From an uncultured Pelagibacteraceae bacterium (GTDB lineage Bacteria; Pseudomonadota; Alphaproteobacteria; Pelagibacterales; Pelagibacteraceae), in contig CACDJC010000004.1 of NCBI GenBank assembly GCA_902552475.1, positions 1 through 63,027 of the forward strand: a stretch of 63,027 bases of DNA, in the 5' to 3' direction. This document shows positions 1-9,225 of this stretch, piece by piece. A program made the position numbers and the translations under genes. The notes beneath the pieces were generated by a model. The model was given only the letters and a program-made list of their open reading frames with translations. It did no database searches and was not told where the DNA came from. Positions within the stretch are counted from its first letter, which is position 1. Each line of letters begins with the position of its first letter.

Positions 1-467
1 CAATAGGTGTAATTTCTGCATCATTCGGATTTAAAAACTTGATAGAAAAAATAGGCGTACAAAGAAGAGTTTATACTGCTGGTAAAAATAAAAGCACATT
101 AGATCCATTTTTAGATGAAAAAGAGGAAGATATTAAAAGATTAAAAAGTATTCAATTAGAGCTTCATCAGGATTTTATAGATGTAGTTGAGGAAAGCAGG
201 GGTGAAAAACTAAATAAAGATAAAGGAATTGAATTATTTTCAGGTGAATTTTGGACAGGAAAAAAAGCAAAAGAACTTGGTTTAATAGATGGTTTAGGAA
301 ATTCAGATCAAGTTTTAAGAGAAAAATTTGGTGAAGAAATAGAAATTAAAAAATTTGGAAAATCAAAAGGATGGCTGGCGAAAAAATTTTCATCTTCTGA
401 AGAGCATGCTGACAAATTATTTAGTATTATTGAAGAGAGATCAATTTGGCAGAGATATGGTTTCTAA
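1..467 (+). CDS. S49 family serine peptidase (SppA/SohB-like), 5'-truncated by window edge
   Basis: The reading frame is open from base 3, so the gene begins upstream of the window and only about the last 154 residues are seen. The visible part starts with [19 protein letters not shown] and continues with [13 protein letters not shown] and [16 protein letters not shown], which are typical of the second half of S49 signal-peptide-peptidase or SohB proteins (family knowledge). These peptidases degrade leftover signal peptides or membrane protein fragments at the inner membrane. The catalytic serine and lysine would mostly lie in the missing part, so activity cannot be judged. Its last 11 bases overlap the start of glyQ. 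A TTG at 39 is internal and not a real start. Confidence 0.8.
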   Translation, partial: IGVISASFGFKNLIEKIGVQRRVYTAGKNKSTLDPFLDEKEEDIKRLKSIQLELHQDFIDVVEESRGEKLNKDKGIELFSGEFWTGKKAKELGLIDGLGNSDQVLREKFGEEIEIKKFGKSKGWLAKKFSSSEEHADKLFSIIEERSIWQRYGF

Positions 468-1335
468 AAAAAACAAAAAAAAAAAATTTCATTCTTTTCA
501 AGATACTATTTTAAATTTACAAAAATATTGGGCAAAACAAGGATGTTTAATATTGCAACCTTATGATATTGAAGTTGGCGCAGGCACATTCCATCCAGCT
601 ACAACTCTTAGATCTTTAGGAGAAAAACCTTGGAAGACTGCATATGTTCAACCTTCAAGAAGACCATCAGATGGTCGTTACGGTGATAATCCAAATAGAT
701 TACAACATTATTATCAATTTCAAGTATTAATAAAACCATCACCACAAAATATAAAAAAATTATATTTAAATAGTATTGCATCAATTGGTATTAACTATAA
801 AGACCATGATATTAGATTTGTAGAAGATGACTGGGAGAGCCCAACGCTTGGAGCTTCAGGCTTGGGATGGGAAGTGTGGTGTAATGGCATGGAAATTACC
901 CAGTTTACATATTTTCAACAAATGGCCGGAATAGAATGCAAACCAATTTCTGTGGAGATTACTTATGGTCTGGAAAGATTATGTATGTTTATACAAAATA
1001 AAAAAAATGTATTTGATTTGGAATGGAATAATGATGGAGTCTTATACAGAGAAGTTTTTTATCAAGCAGAAAAAGAATATTCAGCCTATAATTTTGAATT
1101 TGCTAACACAAATAATTTATTCAAAATTTTTGATATGCTCGAAGACGAAGCTAAATCATTAACCGAAAATAAAATTTCTTTACCAGCTTATGACCAATGT
1201 TTAAAAGCCAGTCATGTCTTTAATATACTTGACTCAAGAGGAGTAATTAGCGTTGCGCAAAGAGCAGAATATATTGCAAGAATTAGAAATCTAACCAAAA
1301 ATATAGGAAAAGTTTGGCTTGAAAGTCAAAGTTAA
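457..1335 (+). CDS. glyQ: Glycine--tRNA ligase alpha subunit
   Basis: Catalytic alpha subunit of the bacterial alpha2beta2 glycyl-tRNA synthetase, which charges tRNA-Gly in the cytoplasm. The 292-residue product matches the usual size of about 300. The class II core is clear: [20 protein letters not shown] near residues 31-50 and [20 protein letters not shown] near 61-80, followed by [14 protein letters not shown] and the ITYGLERL motif. I chose ATG 457 because a longer frame from 355 would run back through the peptidase gene in another frame with no family similarity. The gene overlaps the peptidase by 11 bases and its end lies next to the glyS start, as in the usual glyQS operon. Confidence 0.97.
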   Translation: MVSKKNKKKKFHSFQDTILNLQKYWAKQGCLILQPYDIEVGAGTFHPATTLRSLGEKPWKTAYVQPSRRPSDGRYGDNPNRLQHYYQFQVLIKPSPQNIKKLYLNSIASIGINYKDHDIRFVEDDWESPTLGASGLGWEVWCNGMEITQFTYFQQMAGIECKPISVEITYGLERLCMFIQNKKNVFDLEWNNDGVLYREVFYQAEKEYSAYNFEFANTNNLFKIFDMLEDEAKSLTENKISLPAYDQCLKASHVFNILDSRGVISVAQRAEYIARIRNLTKNIGKVWLESQS

Positions 1336-1336
1336 A

Positions 1337-3400
1337 ATGTCTGAATTTTTTTTAGAATTATTCAGTGAAGAAATTCCAGCAAAACTACAAGTTAATGCTA
1401 GAAAAAATATTTATGATAATCTGAAAAAATTTTTTGATGAAAATGAAGTTAAAATAAAAGGTCAAATTAAAGTCTTTTCTACTCCAAATAGGTTGGTTGT
1501 TTATATTGAAAAGATTGCAAAAAGTATAAATAAAAAATCAGAAGAAATTAGAGGTCCTAGCATAAAAGCACCAGAACAAGCAATCGAAGGCTTTATGAGA
1601 TCAAATAATGTCAAAAAAAATCAAATTTACAAAAAAACTACTGATAAAGGAGATTTTTATTTTTATAAAAATCCATCAAAAAAAATTAATACTATTGAAT
1701 TAATTAGAGAAAATATCCCAAATATATTAAATAAAATTTCATGGAATAAATCAATGAAATGGGGAAACCATGATTTGTACTGGGGAAGACCTTTAAAATC
1801 TATATTAACAGTTTTTGATGGAAAAAAAATAGATTATGATTTTTACCATCTCAAAAGTTCAAATAACACCTATATAGACAAAGATTTTGAAGAAAAAACT
1901 AAAAAATTTAATAACTTTAAATCTTACAATTCTTATTTTAAATCAATTGGAATTATAATTGATCAAGATAAAAGAAAATCTTTTATAAAAAATGAATTAT
2001 TAAAACTATCTAATAAAAAAAATCTTAAAATAAATTTTAATGAAAAACTATTAGATGAAATTACTAATATAGTTGAAAAACCAAAAATATTACTTTGTGA
2101 GTTTGATAAAAGATTTTTAGAAGTGCCCAAAGAAATAATTATTATAACTATGCAAAACCATCAAAAATATTTCCCAACATTTGATAAAAAAGAAAAAATC
2201 ACAAATAATTTTTTTGTTGTGGCTGATGTTAAAGACAAAGAGGGGTTTGTTAAGGATGGAAATGAAAGAGTAGTTGAAGCAAGATTAAGTGATGCTGAGT
2301 TTTTTTGGAAAAGAAATAGATCTAATAATTTAGTAAAACAGGTTTCAAAACTAAAAGATATAAGTTATTTTCAAGGTTTAGGATCTTATTTTGACAAAGT
2401 TCAAAGAATAAGAAAATTGAGTGCTTTCATATCTGATGAGCTATTAATAAGTAAGGAAAAAATGGAAATAGCATCTTCTGTTTGTAAAGTTGATCTTATG
2501 TCTGATTTGGTTGGTGAATTTCCAGAGCTTCAGGGAGTGATGGGCGGATATTTTGCAGAGTCTCAAGGCTTTGATAATGAGATAAGTTTAGCAATTTCTG
2601 AACATTACTTACCTATAGGAATGGAGGGAAGGACACCTAAAAAACTTTATAGCATTGCACTTTCATTAAGTGATAAAATCGACTCTCTAGTAGGTTTTTT
2701 CGGTATTAATTTAAAACCTACAAGCTCAAAAGATCCTTATGCACTTAGAAGAATGGCAATAAGTTTAATAAGATTAATTATTGAAAATAATATAAATATT
2801 AAAATCAGAGATTTGATCAGTTATTCTTGCGTGACTTATAAAGAACAGAGTTTTGAATTTGATGTTAAATTATTAAACAATGAATTATCTGAATTTATTT
2901 TTGAAAGATTAAAAAACTATATGAAAGAAAAGGAAATTAGATATGATATTATTGAAAGCTCAACTTCTATTACAACAATAGATGAAATTTTAAAAATTTT
3001 TAAAAAGTCTTCAGTATTAAGTAAAAATATTAAAAAAGATTATGGGTTAAACACAATTGCAATTTACAAAAGATGTTTAAATATTGTTAATAGTGAAATT
3101 AATGAGAAGGACGAAATTAATAGTTCTCCTGATCCTGGATTATTTAAAAATGACTTTGAAAAAAATCTGTACAAAAAAATTAATGATATTAGAAAGTATT
3201 TTTCAAGCGCAGGTAGAGAAGAAAATTATCTTGAAAGCTTAAAAACCTTGTCTGGTGCAAAACTTTATGTTGATAATTTTTTTGACAACGTAGTTGTTAA
3301 TGATGATGATCCAATTATAAAAAAAAATAGACTAGAACTATTAAAAATGTTGTGTAAAAGCTTCGAAAATTATTTTAATTTTTCAAAAATTGAAGCTTAA
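1337..3400 (+). CDS. glyS: Glycine--tRNA ligase beta subunit
   Basis: Beta subunit of the tetrameric glycyl-tRNA synthetase, needed for tRNA recognition. The product is 687 residues, the normal family length. It opens with the hallmark FFLELFSEEIPAKLQ and contains VEARLSDAEFFWKRN and GEFPELQGVMGGYFA, both conserved in GlyS; the C-terminal 150 residues resemble the DALR-like anticodon-binding part. ATG 1337 is preferred over a TTG 18 bases upstream, which lies inside glyQ. It starts 1 base after the glyQ stop and is closely followed by ppdK, so co-transcription is likely. Very lysine-rich, in line with the AT-rich genome. Confidence 0.96.
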   Translation: MSEFFLELFSEEIPAKLQVNARKNIYDNLKKFFDENEVKIKGQIKVFSTPNRLVVYIEKIAKSINKKSEEIRGPSIKAPEQAIEGFMRSNNVKKNQIYKKTTDKGDFYFYKNPSKKINTIELIRENIPNILNKISWNKSMKWGNHDLYWGRPLKSILTVFDGKKIDYDFYHLKSSNNTYIDKDFEEKTKKFNNFKSYNSYFKSIGIIIDQDKRKSFIKNELLKLSNKKNLKINFNEKLLDEITNIVEKPKILLCEFDKRFLEVPKEIIIITMQNHQKYFPTFDKKEKITNNFFVVADVKDKEGFVKDGNERVVEARLSDAEFFWKRNRSNNLVKQVSKLKDISYFQGLGSYFDKVQRIRKLSAFISDELLISKEKMEIASSVCKVDLMSDLVGEFPELQGVMGGYFAESQGFDNEISLAISEHYLPIGMEGRTPKKLYSIALSLSDKIDSLVGFFGINLKPTSSKDPYALRRMAISLIRLIIENNINIKIRDLISYSCVTYKEQSFEFDVKLLNNELSEFIFERLKNYMKEKEIRYDIIESSTSITTIDEILKIFKKSSVLSKNIKKDYGLNTIAIYKRCLNIVNSEINEKDEINSSPDPGLFKNDFEKNLYKKINDIRKYFSSAGREENYLESLKTLSGAKLYVDNFFDNVVVNDDDPIIKKNRLELLKMLCKSFENYFNFSKIEA

Positions 3401-3401
3401 T

Positions 3402-6059
3402 ATGAAAAAATTAGTATTTAACTTTAAGTCTAAAGATAAAAAAAACTTAAAAACCCTAAGAAATATTCTTGGCGGCAAAGGTTTAAACTTAGCTGAAATG
3501 GTTAAATTGGGGATGCCTGTTCCACCGGGCTTTACAATATCAACAGATGCATGTGAACTATTTTATAGAAATAATAAAAAACTTAATTCTAAAATTAAAA
3601 AAGAAGTTAATCACGAAATAAAAAATATTGAAAAAGAAACAGGCAAAAAATTTGGAGATTTAAAAAATCCTCTATTGGTTTCAGTAAGATCTGGTGCAAG
3701 AGTTTCAATGCCAGGAATGATGGATACTATTTTAAATCTTGGACTTAATGATCAAACAGTCATAGCTCTTGCAAATAAAACATCCAATTTAAGATTTGCT
3801 AGGGATAGTTATAGAAGATTTATTCAAATGTATTCGAATGTTGTATTGGGTATTGATAACTATAATTTTGAAGAATTAATAGAGAATTACAAATTAACTA
3901 AAGGCGTGCTATTAGATACAGATCTTGATGAAAGTGATTGGGATGGTTTAATTAATGATTTCAAAAATATAGTTAAACAAAAAACAAAAAAAGATTTTCC
4001 TCAAGATGTTAATGAACAATTAAATGGAGCGATTAGCGCTGTATTTTTGTCGTGGGAAAGTCACAGGGCAAAGGTCTATAGAAAATTAAATCAAATTCCT
4101 TCAAACTGGGGAACAGCAGTAAATATACAGTCTATGGTTTTTGGTAATATGGGAAATGATTGTGCTACTGGAGTAGTATTTACAAGAAATCCATCAGATG
4201 GAAGTAATTATATTTATGGTGAATACTTAGTTAATGCTCAAGGTGAAGATGTGGTAGCAGGCACAAGAACGCCTCAACATATAACTAGAAAGGCTAGATT
4301 AGAAGCAAAAGAAAATTTATTGTCTTTAGAAGAGTTAATGCCAACAGTATTTAAAAATTTGAAAAAAATACTATTAAAATTGGAAAAACATTACAAAGAT
4401 ATGCAGGATGTTGAATTCACAGTCGAAAATAAAAAATTATGGATGTTACAGACTAGATCTGGAAAACGGACTGCAAAATCAGCAGTAAAAATAGCAATTG
4501 ATATGGTTAAAGAAAAATTAATTTCTAAAAAAACTGCTGTTGTAAGGATAGAACCAGGTTCATTAGACACTTTATTGCATCCAACATTAGATGAAAAAAG
4601 TAATATAAAAGTAATAGCCAAAGGCTTGCCAGCATCTCCTGGTGCTGCGAGCGGGAAGGTTGTATTTACTTCTGATGAAGCAGAAAGACTTAATAGTATT
4701 ATGCAAAATACAATATTAGTAAGAATTGAAACTTCTCCAGAAGACATTCATGGCATGCATGCTGCTAAAGGAATTTTAACTGCCAGAGGTGGAATGACCA
4801 GTCATGCTGCGGTGGTCGCCAGAGGCATGGGTAGACCATGTGTTTCGGGCTCAAGTGAAATAGAAATTGATTATAAAAACAAAATATTCAAAACAAAATA
4901 TGGTGAAATAAAAGAAGGAGATCTAATAACAATTGATGGATCTACAGGCAGAATAATTCTTGGAGAAGTTAAAACAGTAAAACCAGAAATTTCTGGAGAC
5001 TTTTCAAAATTAATGAAGTGGGCTGACAGTTTTAGAAAACTAAAAGTAAGAACAAACTCTGAAACTCCTTTAGATAGCAAAGTAGCTAGAGAATTTGGCG
5101 CTGAAGGAATAGGATTATGTAGAACGGAACATATGTTTTTTGATGAAGAAAGAATTTTATCAGTAAGGGAAATGATATTATCAAAAACATCTGAAGATCG
5201 TGAAAATGCATTGAAAAAATTATTACCACATCAAAAAAAAGATTTTATTGAAATATTTAAAATAATGAGTGGTTTACCAGTTACAGTTAGACTTTTAGAT
5301 CCTCCATTACATGAATTTTTACCAAAAAATGAAAATGAGATAATTGAAGTTTCTAAATCTTTAAATATTCCAATTCAAGATACAAGAGGAAGAATAAATG
5401 AGTTACATGAACATAATCCAATGTTAGGTCATAGAGGTTGTAGATTAGGCATCTCTTTTCCAGAAATATACGAAATGCAATGCAAAGCGATATTTGAGGC
5501 TTTGGTCGAATGTAAAAAAAATAAAATAAAATCAACAATGCCAGAAATAATGATCCCACTTGTATCTACTGAAGCTGAAATTAAAATTATGAAAGAATTA
5601 GTTATTAGGGTTGCAAGAGAGGTTCAGAAAGAAAATAATACCAAAATAGAATTTTTAGTTGGAACAATGATAGAGTTGCCAAGAGCAGCATTAAAAGCAA
5701 AAGATATTGCAAAACATGCAGAGTTTTTTAGTTTTGGAACAAATGATTTAACTCAAACAACATTTGGCATTAGCAGAGATGATAGTGGAAAATTTTTAAA
5801 TGATTATATAGAAAACAAAATTTTCGATATTGATCCATTTATATCAATTGATTCTGGTGTAGGTGATTTGATTGAAATTGCAGCTTCTAGAGGAAAAAAA
5901 CAAAATAAAAATATAAAGTTAGGCATATGTGGAGAGCATGGTGGAGACCCAAAGAGTATAGACTTTTGCGCTAAAGCTGGTTTAGATTATGTTTCATGCT
6001 CCCCTTACAGAGTCCCTGTTGCAAGATTAGCTGCAGCACAAGCTCAAATAAAAAAGTAA
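3402..6059 (+). CDS. ppdK: Pyruvate, phosphate dikinase
   Basis: Interconverts pyruvate, ATP and Pi with phosphoenolpyruvate, AMP and PPi in the cytoplasm, so it can serve gluconeogenesis or, in reverse, PPi-linked glycolysis. The 885-residue protein has the full domain order: N-terminal ATP-grasp (GGKGLNLAEMVKLGMPVPPG), a central swivelling His domain with GGMTSHAAVVARGMG whose phosphoryl-transfer His is residue 468, and a C-terminal PEP/pyruvate TIM barrel with GICGEHGGDPKS around Cys843, the acid/base cysteine of the family. It begins 1 base after glyS. ATG 3402 is chosen over the TTG at 3390 that overlaps glyS. The glyQS-ppdK order is also seen in other alphaproteobacteria. Confidence 0.97.
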   Translation: MKKLVFNFKSKDKKNLKTLRNILGGKGLNLAEMVKLGMPVPPGFTISTDACELFYRNNKKLNSKIKKEVNHEIKNIEKETGKKFGDLKNPLLVSVRSGARVSMPGMMDTILNLGLNDQTVIALANKTSNLRFARDSYRRFIQMYSNVVLGIDNYNFEELIENYKLTKGVLLDTDLDESDWDGLINDFKNIVKQKTKKDFPQDVNEQLNGAISAVFLSWESHRAKVYRKLNQIPSNWGTAVNIQSMVFGNMGNDCATGVVFTRNPSDGSNYIYGEYLVNAQGEDVVAGTRTPQHITRKARLEAKENLLSLEELMPTVFKNLKKILLKLEKHYKDMQDVEFTVENKKLWMLQTRSGKRTAKSAVKIAIDMVKEKLISKKTAVVRIEPGSLDTLLHPTLDEKSNIKVIAKGLPASPGAASGKVVFTSDEAERLNSIMQNTILVRIETSPEDIHGMHAAKGILTARGGMTSHAAVVARGMGRPCVSGSSEIEIDYKNKIFKTKYGEIKEGDLITIDGSTGRIILGEVKTVKPEISGDFSKLMKWADSFRKLKVRTNSETPLDSKVAREFGAEGIGLCRTEHMFFDEERILSVREMILSKTSEDRENALKKLLPHQKKDFIEIFKIMSGLPVTVRLLDPPLHEFLPKNENEIIEVSKSLNIPIQDTRGRINELHEHNPMLGHRGCRLGISFPEIYEMQCKAIFEALVECKKNKIKSTMPEIMIPLVSTEAEIKIMKELVIRVAREVQKENNTKIEFLVGTMIELPRAALKAKDIAKHAEFFSFGTNDLTQTTFGISRDDSGKFLNDYIENKIFDIDPFISIDSGVGDLIEIAASRGKKQNKNIKLGICGEHGGDPKSIDFCAKAGLDYVSCSPYRVPVARLAAAQAQIKK

Positions 6060-6069
6060 TTAGAATTTT

Positions 6070-6906
6070 TTAAATTTCTAGTTTTATATCAATTGCATTG
6101 ACACTATGTGTTAAACTACCCACCGAAACTCTATCAACATTTGAACTTGCAATACTCTTTATATTTTTTAAATTAATACCTCCTGAGGCTTCTGTTTCGT
6201 AGTTTTTACTAGCAATTTTAACCGCAACTTTTAGATTTTTTGGACTCATATTATCAAATAAAACTCTGTCAAACTTTAAACCATTGATTTTTTTAAACTG
6301 ATTAAGGTTGTCAACTTCAACAGTAATCTTTCTTCTTTTTTTTGATTTAATAGCTTTTTTTATAATCTCTTCAAATTTTTTCGAGGAAGCAATGTGATTA
6401 TCTTTGATTAAAAATTCATCACTTAAATTAAATCTATGATTGGTGCCACCTCCTAATTTAACTCCATATTTTTGAATTACTCTTAGATTTGGGATTGTTT
6501 TTCTAGTGCAGCAAATTTTTGTTTTATTTTTTACTTTCTTTACAAATTTATTTGTTTTTGTTGCAATACCCGAAATGTGACAAACAAAATTTAAAGCGAC
6601 TCTTTCTCCCATAAGTATATTCTTAAGATTTCCTTCAATTAAAGCAACAATTGTTCCCTTATTAATTTTTGAACCTTCTTTTTTCTTTATTTTAAATCTA
6701 ATTTTTTTGTCGATAAGTTTGAATGTTTCTTTTGCAAATTTTAAACCACCTATAATACCTTTTTCATTGCTGATCATTTTTATTTTTTTTTTTTGATTAT
6801 TTTTTAAAAGATTTGAAGTTATGTCTCCTAAAGGAAAAAGATCTTCATTTAGAGCTAACTTACAGGCAGATCTAATAAAATTTTTACTTAATTTGATTTC
6901 TGACAC
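6070..6906 (-). CDS. nadC: Nicotinate-nucleotide pyrophosphorylase (quinolinate phosphoribosyltransferase)
   Basis: Converts quinolinate and PRPP to nicotinate mononucleotide, the third step of de novo NAD synthesis. The 278-residue product shows EDLFPLGDIT (21-30), the PRPP/quinolinate-binding CTRKTIPNLR (133-142), GGGTNHRFNL (152-161), IKDNH (167-171) and a C-terminal EASGGINLKNI, all standard for NadC. The start is GTG at 6906, five bases after the nadA stop; no ATG lies upstream in frame. It forms a two-gene operon with nadA and ends tail-to-tail with ppdK, the stop codons being about 10 bases apart. Confidence 0.96.
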   Translation of the reverse strand: MSEIKLSKNFIRSACKLALNEDLFPLGDITSNLLKNNQKKKIKMISNEKGIIGGLKFAKETFKLIDKKIRFKIKKKEGSKINKGTIVALIEGNLKNILMGERVALNFVCHISGIATKTNKFVKKVKNKTKICCTRKTIPNLRVIQKYGVKLGGGTNHRFNLSDEFLIKDNHIASSKKFEEIIKKAIKSKKRRKITVEVDNLNQFKKINGLKFDRVLFDNMSPKNLKVAVKIASKNYETEASGGINLKNIKSIASSNVDRVSVGSLTHSVNAIDIKLEI

Positions 6907-6911
6907 AGAAT

Positions 6912-7901
6912 TTATCTGCCTATTTCAGCCATTCTTTCTACTGATTTTCTTGCTTTTTGAATTGTTTCTTGATCCATTATCAATTCATTGGTCTCATTTT
7001 CTAAACAATCTAATATTTTTGGAAGAGTAATTTTTTTCATATGTGGACATAAGTTGCATGGACGAATAAATTCTACATTGGGATTATCAATTTGAACGTT
7101 ATCACTCATTGAACATTCTGTTACCATCATTACTTTTTTTGGTTGATTATCTTTAACATATTTAATCATTCCACTTGTTGAACCAGCAAAATCACTAGCT
7201 TGAATCACATCTGGCGGACATTCAGGATGAGCTATAATTTTTATACCTGGATTATTTTTTCTAATTTCATTAATTTCTTCGTCATTGAATTGCTCATGAA
7301 CTTCACAAGTACCTTTCCATGAAATAATTTCTACATCAGTTTGAGAAGCAACATATTTTGCTAAAAAATCATCTGGTAAAAAAATTACTTTTTTTGTTCC
7401 TAAAGATTGAACTATTTTTACAGCATTAGCTGATGTACAGCATACATCTGTTTCTGCTTTTACATCTGCTGAAGTATTTACATAAGATACAACTGGAACT
7501 CCAGGATACTTTCTTTTTAGATTTTTCACGTCTTCACCTGTTATTGATGCTGAAAGTGAACAACCAGCCCTCATATCAGGAAGCAAAACTTTTTTTTCTG
7601 GACTCATTAATTTTGCAGTTTCAGCCATAAAATGTACTCCACACATAACAATTATATCTGCTTTAGTTTTTGCAGCTTCAACTGCTAGAGCAAGTGAATC
7701 AGCTGAGAAATCTGAAATGCCGTGATATATTTCAGGAGTTTGATAATTGTGAGCTAAAATTACAGCATTCTTTTCTTTTTTTAATTTATTAATTTTATAA
7801 ATATATGGGGCATGTATAGACCATTCAATTTCAGGAATAGTTTTTGAGATTTTTTGATAAATTGGATCTGTAACTTTTTTTATTTCAGCGTTAAATTCCA
7901 T
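6912..7901 (-). CDS. nadA: Quinolinate synthase
   Basis: Condenses iminoaspartate with dihydroxyacetone phosphate to quinolinate using a [4Fe-4S] cluster. The 329-residue protein carries AHNYQTPEIY near 50-59 and the three cluster cysteines in the expected contexts: MCGVHF (Cys87), GTCEVH (Cys199) and CNLCPHMK (Cys282 or Cys285). First gene of a nadA-nadC pair. No nadB (L-aspartate oxidase) or aspartate dehydrogenase gene sits in or beside the pair, so the iminoaspartate source must be encoded elsewhere. The 57-base gap to the tRNA gene on the other strand should hold the promoter. Confidence 0.97.
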   Translation of the reverse strand: MEFNAEIKKVTDPIYQKISKTIPEIEWSIHAPYIYKINKLKKEKNAVILAHNYQTPEIYHGISDFSADSLALAVEAAKTKADIIVMCGVHFMAETAKLMSPEKKVLLPDMRAGCSLSASITGEDVKNLKRKYPGVPVVSYVNTSADVKAETDVCCTSANAVKIVQSLGTKKVIFLPDDFLAKYVASQTDVEIISWKGTCEVHEQFNDEEINEIRKNNPGIKIIAHPECPPDVIQASDFAGSTSGMIKYVKDNQPKKVMMVTECSMSDNVQIDNPNVEFIRPCNLCPHMKKITLPKILDCLENETNELIMDQETIQKARKSVERMAEIGR

Positions 7902-7958
7902 AAAGAAAACTTATCAACTTGAATCAGAATTGTCATTCATTTAATCTGACGCACAATT

Positions 7959-8044
7959 GCGGTCATGCTGAAATTGGTAGACAGGCACGGTTGAGGGCCG
8001 TGTGGGCCCAGCCCATGAGAGTTCAAGTCTCTCTGACCGCACCA
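7959..8044 (+). tRNA. tRNA-Leu (anticodon GAG)
   Basis: An 86-base cloverleaf can be folded by eye. The acceptor stem pairs GCGGTCA (7959-7965) with TGACCGC (8034-8040), followed by discriminator A and an encoded CCA (8042-8044). The anticodon stem CACGG/CCGTG holds the loop TTGAGGG (7991-7997), anticodon GAG at 7993-7995, reading CUC/CUU leucine codons. A long class II variable arm (TGGGCCCAGCCCA) and a T arm GAGAG-TTCAAGT-CTCTC complete it. A run of A and a GC-rich repeat of the tmRNA 3' end follow directly. Confidence 0.97.
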
Positions 8045-8050
8045 AAAAAA

Positions 8051-8070
8051 AGGGGCGCTCTGTTACTTGG
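8051..8070. repeat. Partial copy of the tmRNA 3' end (candidate att-like repeat, distal)
   Basis: AGGGGCGCTCTGTTACTTGG matches 16 of 20 bases of AGGGGCGTTCTGTTGCCAGG at 9206-9225, which is the 3' end of the ssrA coding piece read on the plus strand. The copies are direct repeats about 1.16 kb apart, flanking a single gene, and are strikingly GC-rich for this sequence. This is the layout left when an integrating element enters the 3' end of a tmRNA gene. No integrase is present, so the island reading is inference. Confidence 0.5.
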
Positions 8071-8185
8071 CCTTTAGTTAATAATATACAAAATATAACG
8101 TTTTTTCAAAAATTTCCTGTAAATCTTTGAGTAGAAGATTTGTTATTTTGAAGATTTTTTTATTTTCAAATATTTTAATTAGAAT

Positions 8186-9103
8186 TTAAATATCTCCTAC
8201 AATTTTTAAAAATTTTAAATCATAGTTTTTTGTAATATCGCTATATTCAAATAATTTTTTTTTTAAATTATAATATTTCTTAAGATTATTAATCTCTTTC
8301 TTAAAAATTGAGTTTCTAAACTCGGGCAAGTATAATTTATTCTTAATTACCTCCATTTTGTCACCATATAATTTTTTTGAGGAGCTGTAACTACATGTGT
8401 GAAATCTAAGCACTCTTCTTGATCTCTTTTTACTGATATTGAATTTTTTTACTCCATGAACTGATAGCGGAGAGTCCATAAAAGAAAAAACTTTCCCGGG
8501 TGTAAATAAAATTTTTTTATATTCCAGATATTCTTCTAATTGGTCTGTAAAGTTATTTTTTTTATCAATATGTCCCATTCTAATAACATCATCATAAAAG
8601 TTATCTAGATCTTCATATGAGTTATAATTTTTGGTGTGGAAAAGGCTTGTACCTTGATACGTTTCTTTAGAAACAGATATCAATGTTGTGTTTAGCCACA
8701 ATGGATCATGAAAAAAATGAGAATGGACATTCATAGAATATGATCCTACAGAATTTACTTCCATTAACATTGAACCACCAAAACTTAAAAGTAAAACTGT
8801 CTTTTCTAGTTTAAATTTATGATAGTCAAAAAATTTAGATAATGTTTTATGAATTACTTTATATATAACTTGATTAAGGAGGTCTAACCAAAAATTTTTT
8901 GTTTTATTATCTAATTTAGATAAATTATCTAAATTAAGAGCAAATATACTTAAGCCTTCTTGGTTTGATTTAAACATTTCTTCTTGAGGCCAATTTAAAT
9001 TTACATCTTCAATTTGTTGTTCGCTTAAGTAGTTTTCCACATCAATATAGGGAAAAGGAAATAAATTAACCTTAGAATTTTTTATTTTACAGAAATTTAA
9101 CAT
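8186..9103 (-). CDS. Putative Fe(II)/2-oxoglutarate oxygenase-like protein, lone gene between tmRNA-end repeats
   Basis: A 305-residue soluble protein with no sure family name. The N-terminal PFPYIDVENYLSEQQ resembles the start of many small 2OG-Fe(II) oxygenases, and the C-terminal half has PGKVFSFMDSPLSVHGVKK (His216) and RRVLRFHTCS (Arg230/Arg233), like the distal iron-binding His and 2OG-binding Arg. The expected HxD motif is not clean: the region reads HSHFFHD (127-133), giving HxH or HD. It may be a divergent or inactive member, or another cupin. It lies alone, downstream of the tmRNA on the same strand, between two copies of the tmRNA 3' end; the neighbouring housekeeping genes are unrelated. 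Function unknown. Confidence 0.6.
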   Translation of the reverse strand: MLNFCKIKNSKVNLFPFPYIDVENYLSEQQIEDVNLNWPQEEMFKSNQEGLSIFALNLDNLSKLDNKTKNFWLDLLNQVIYKVIHKTLSKFFDYHKFKLEKTVLLLSFGGSMLMEVNSVGSYSMNVHSHFFHDPLWLNTTLISVSKETYQGTSLFHTKNYNSYEDLDNFYDDVIRMGHIDKKNNFTDQLEEYLEYKKILFTPGKVFSFMDSPLSVHGVKKFNISKKRSRRVLRFHTCSYSSSKKLYGDKMEVIKNKLYLPEFRNSIFKKEINNLKKYYNLKKKLFEYSDITKNYDLKFLKIVGDI

Positions 9104-9205
9104 AGTTTTTTAACTAATCATTTTATATCATTTTTTTATAAGTATATTCAAAAAATGCATACTCTGATTTCTGATTATTGCTTAAATAGTCTTTACTAAA
9201 ACAAG

Positions 9206-9225
9206 AGGGGCGTTCTGTTGCCAGG
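9206..9225. repeat. tmRNA 3' end, proximal member of the direct-repeat pair
   Basis: AGGGGCGTTCTGTTGCCAGG on the plus strand is the 3' half of the tmRNA pseudoknot. It repeats with 16/20 identity at 8051-8070. The 3' end of tmRNA genes is a well-known target of integrating islands, which rebuild the gene end and leave the displaced end as a distal repeat; here the intact copy is this one. Confidence 0.5.

Noticed and set aside
355..456. N-terminal extension of glyQ from an upstream ATG
   Set aside because: It lies inside the peptidase gene in another frame and has no GlyQ similarity; ATG 457 gives the normal family length.
4391..4747. 118-residue open frame antisense to ppdK
   Set aside because: Shadow of a strongly coding gene on the other strand, no start signal, no recognisable domain.
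6061..6080. Terminator between ppdK and nadC
   Set aside because: Only a weak AT-only imperfect stem (TAGAA/TTCTA) is present; not strong enough to call.
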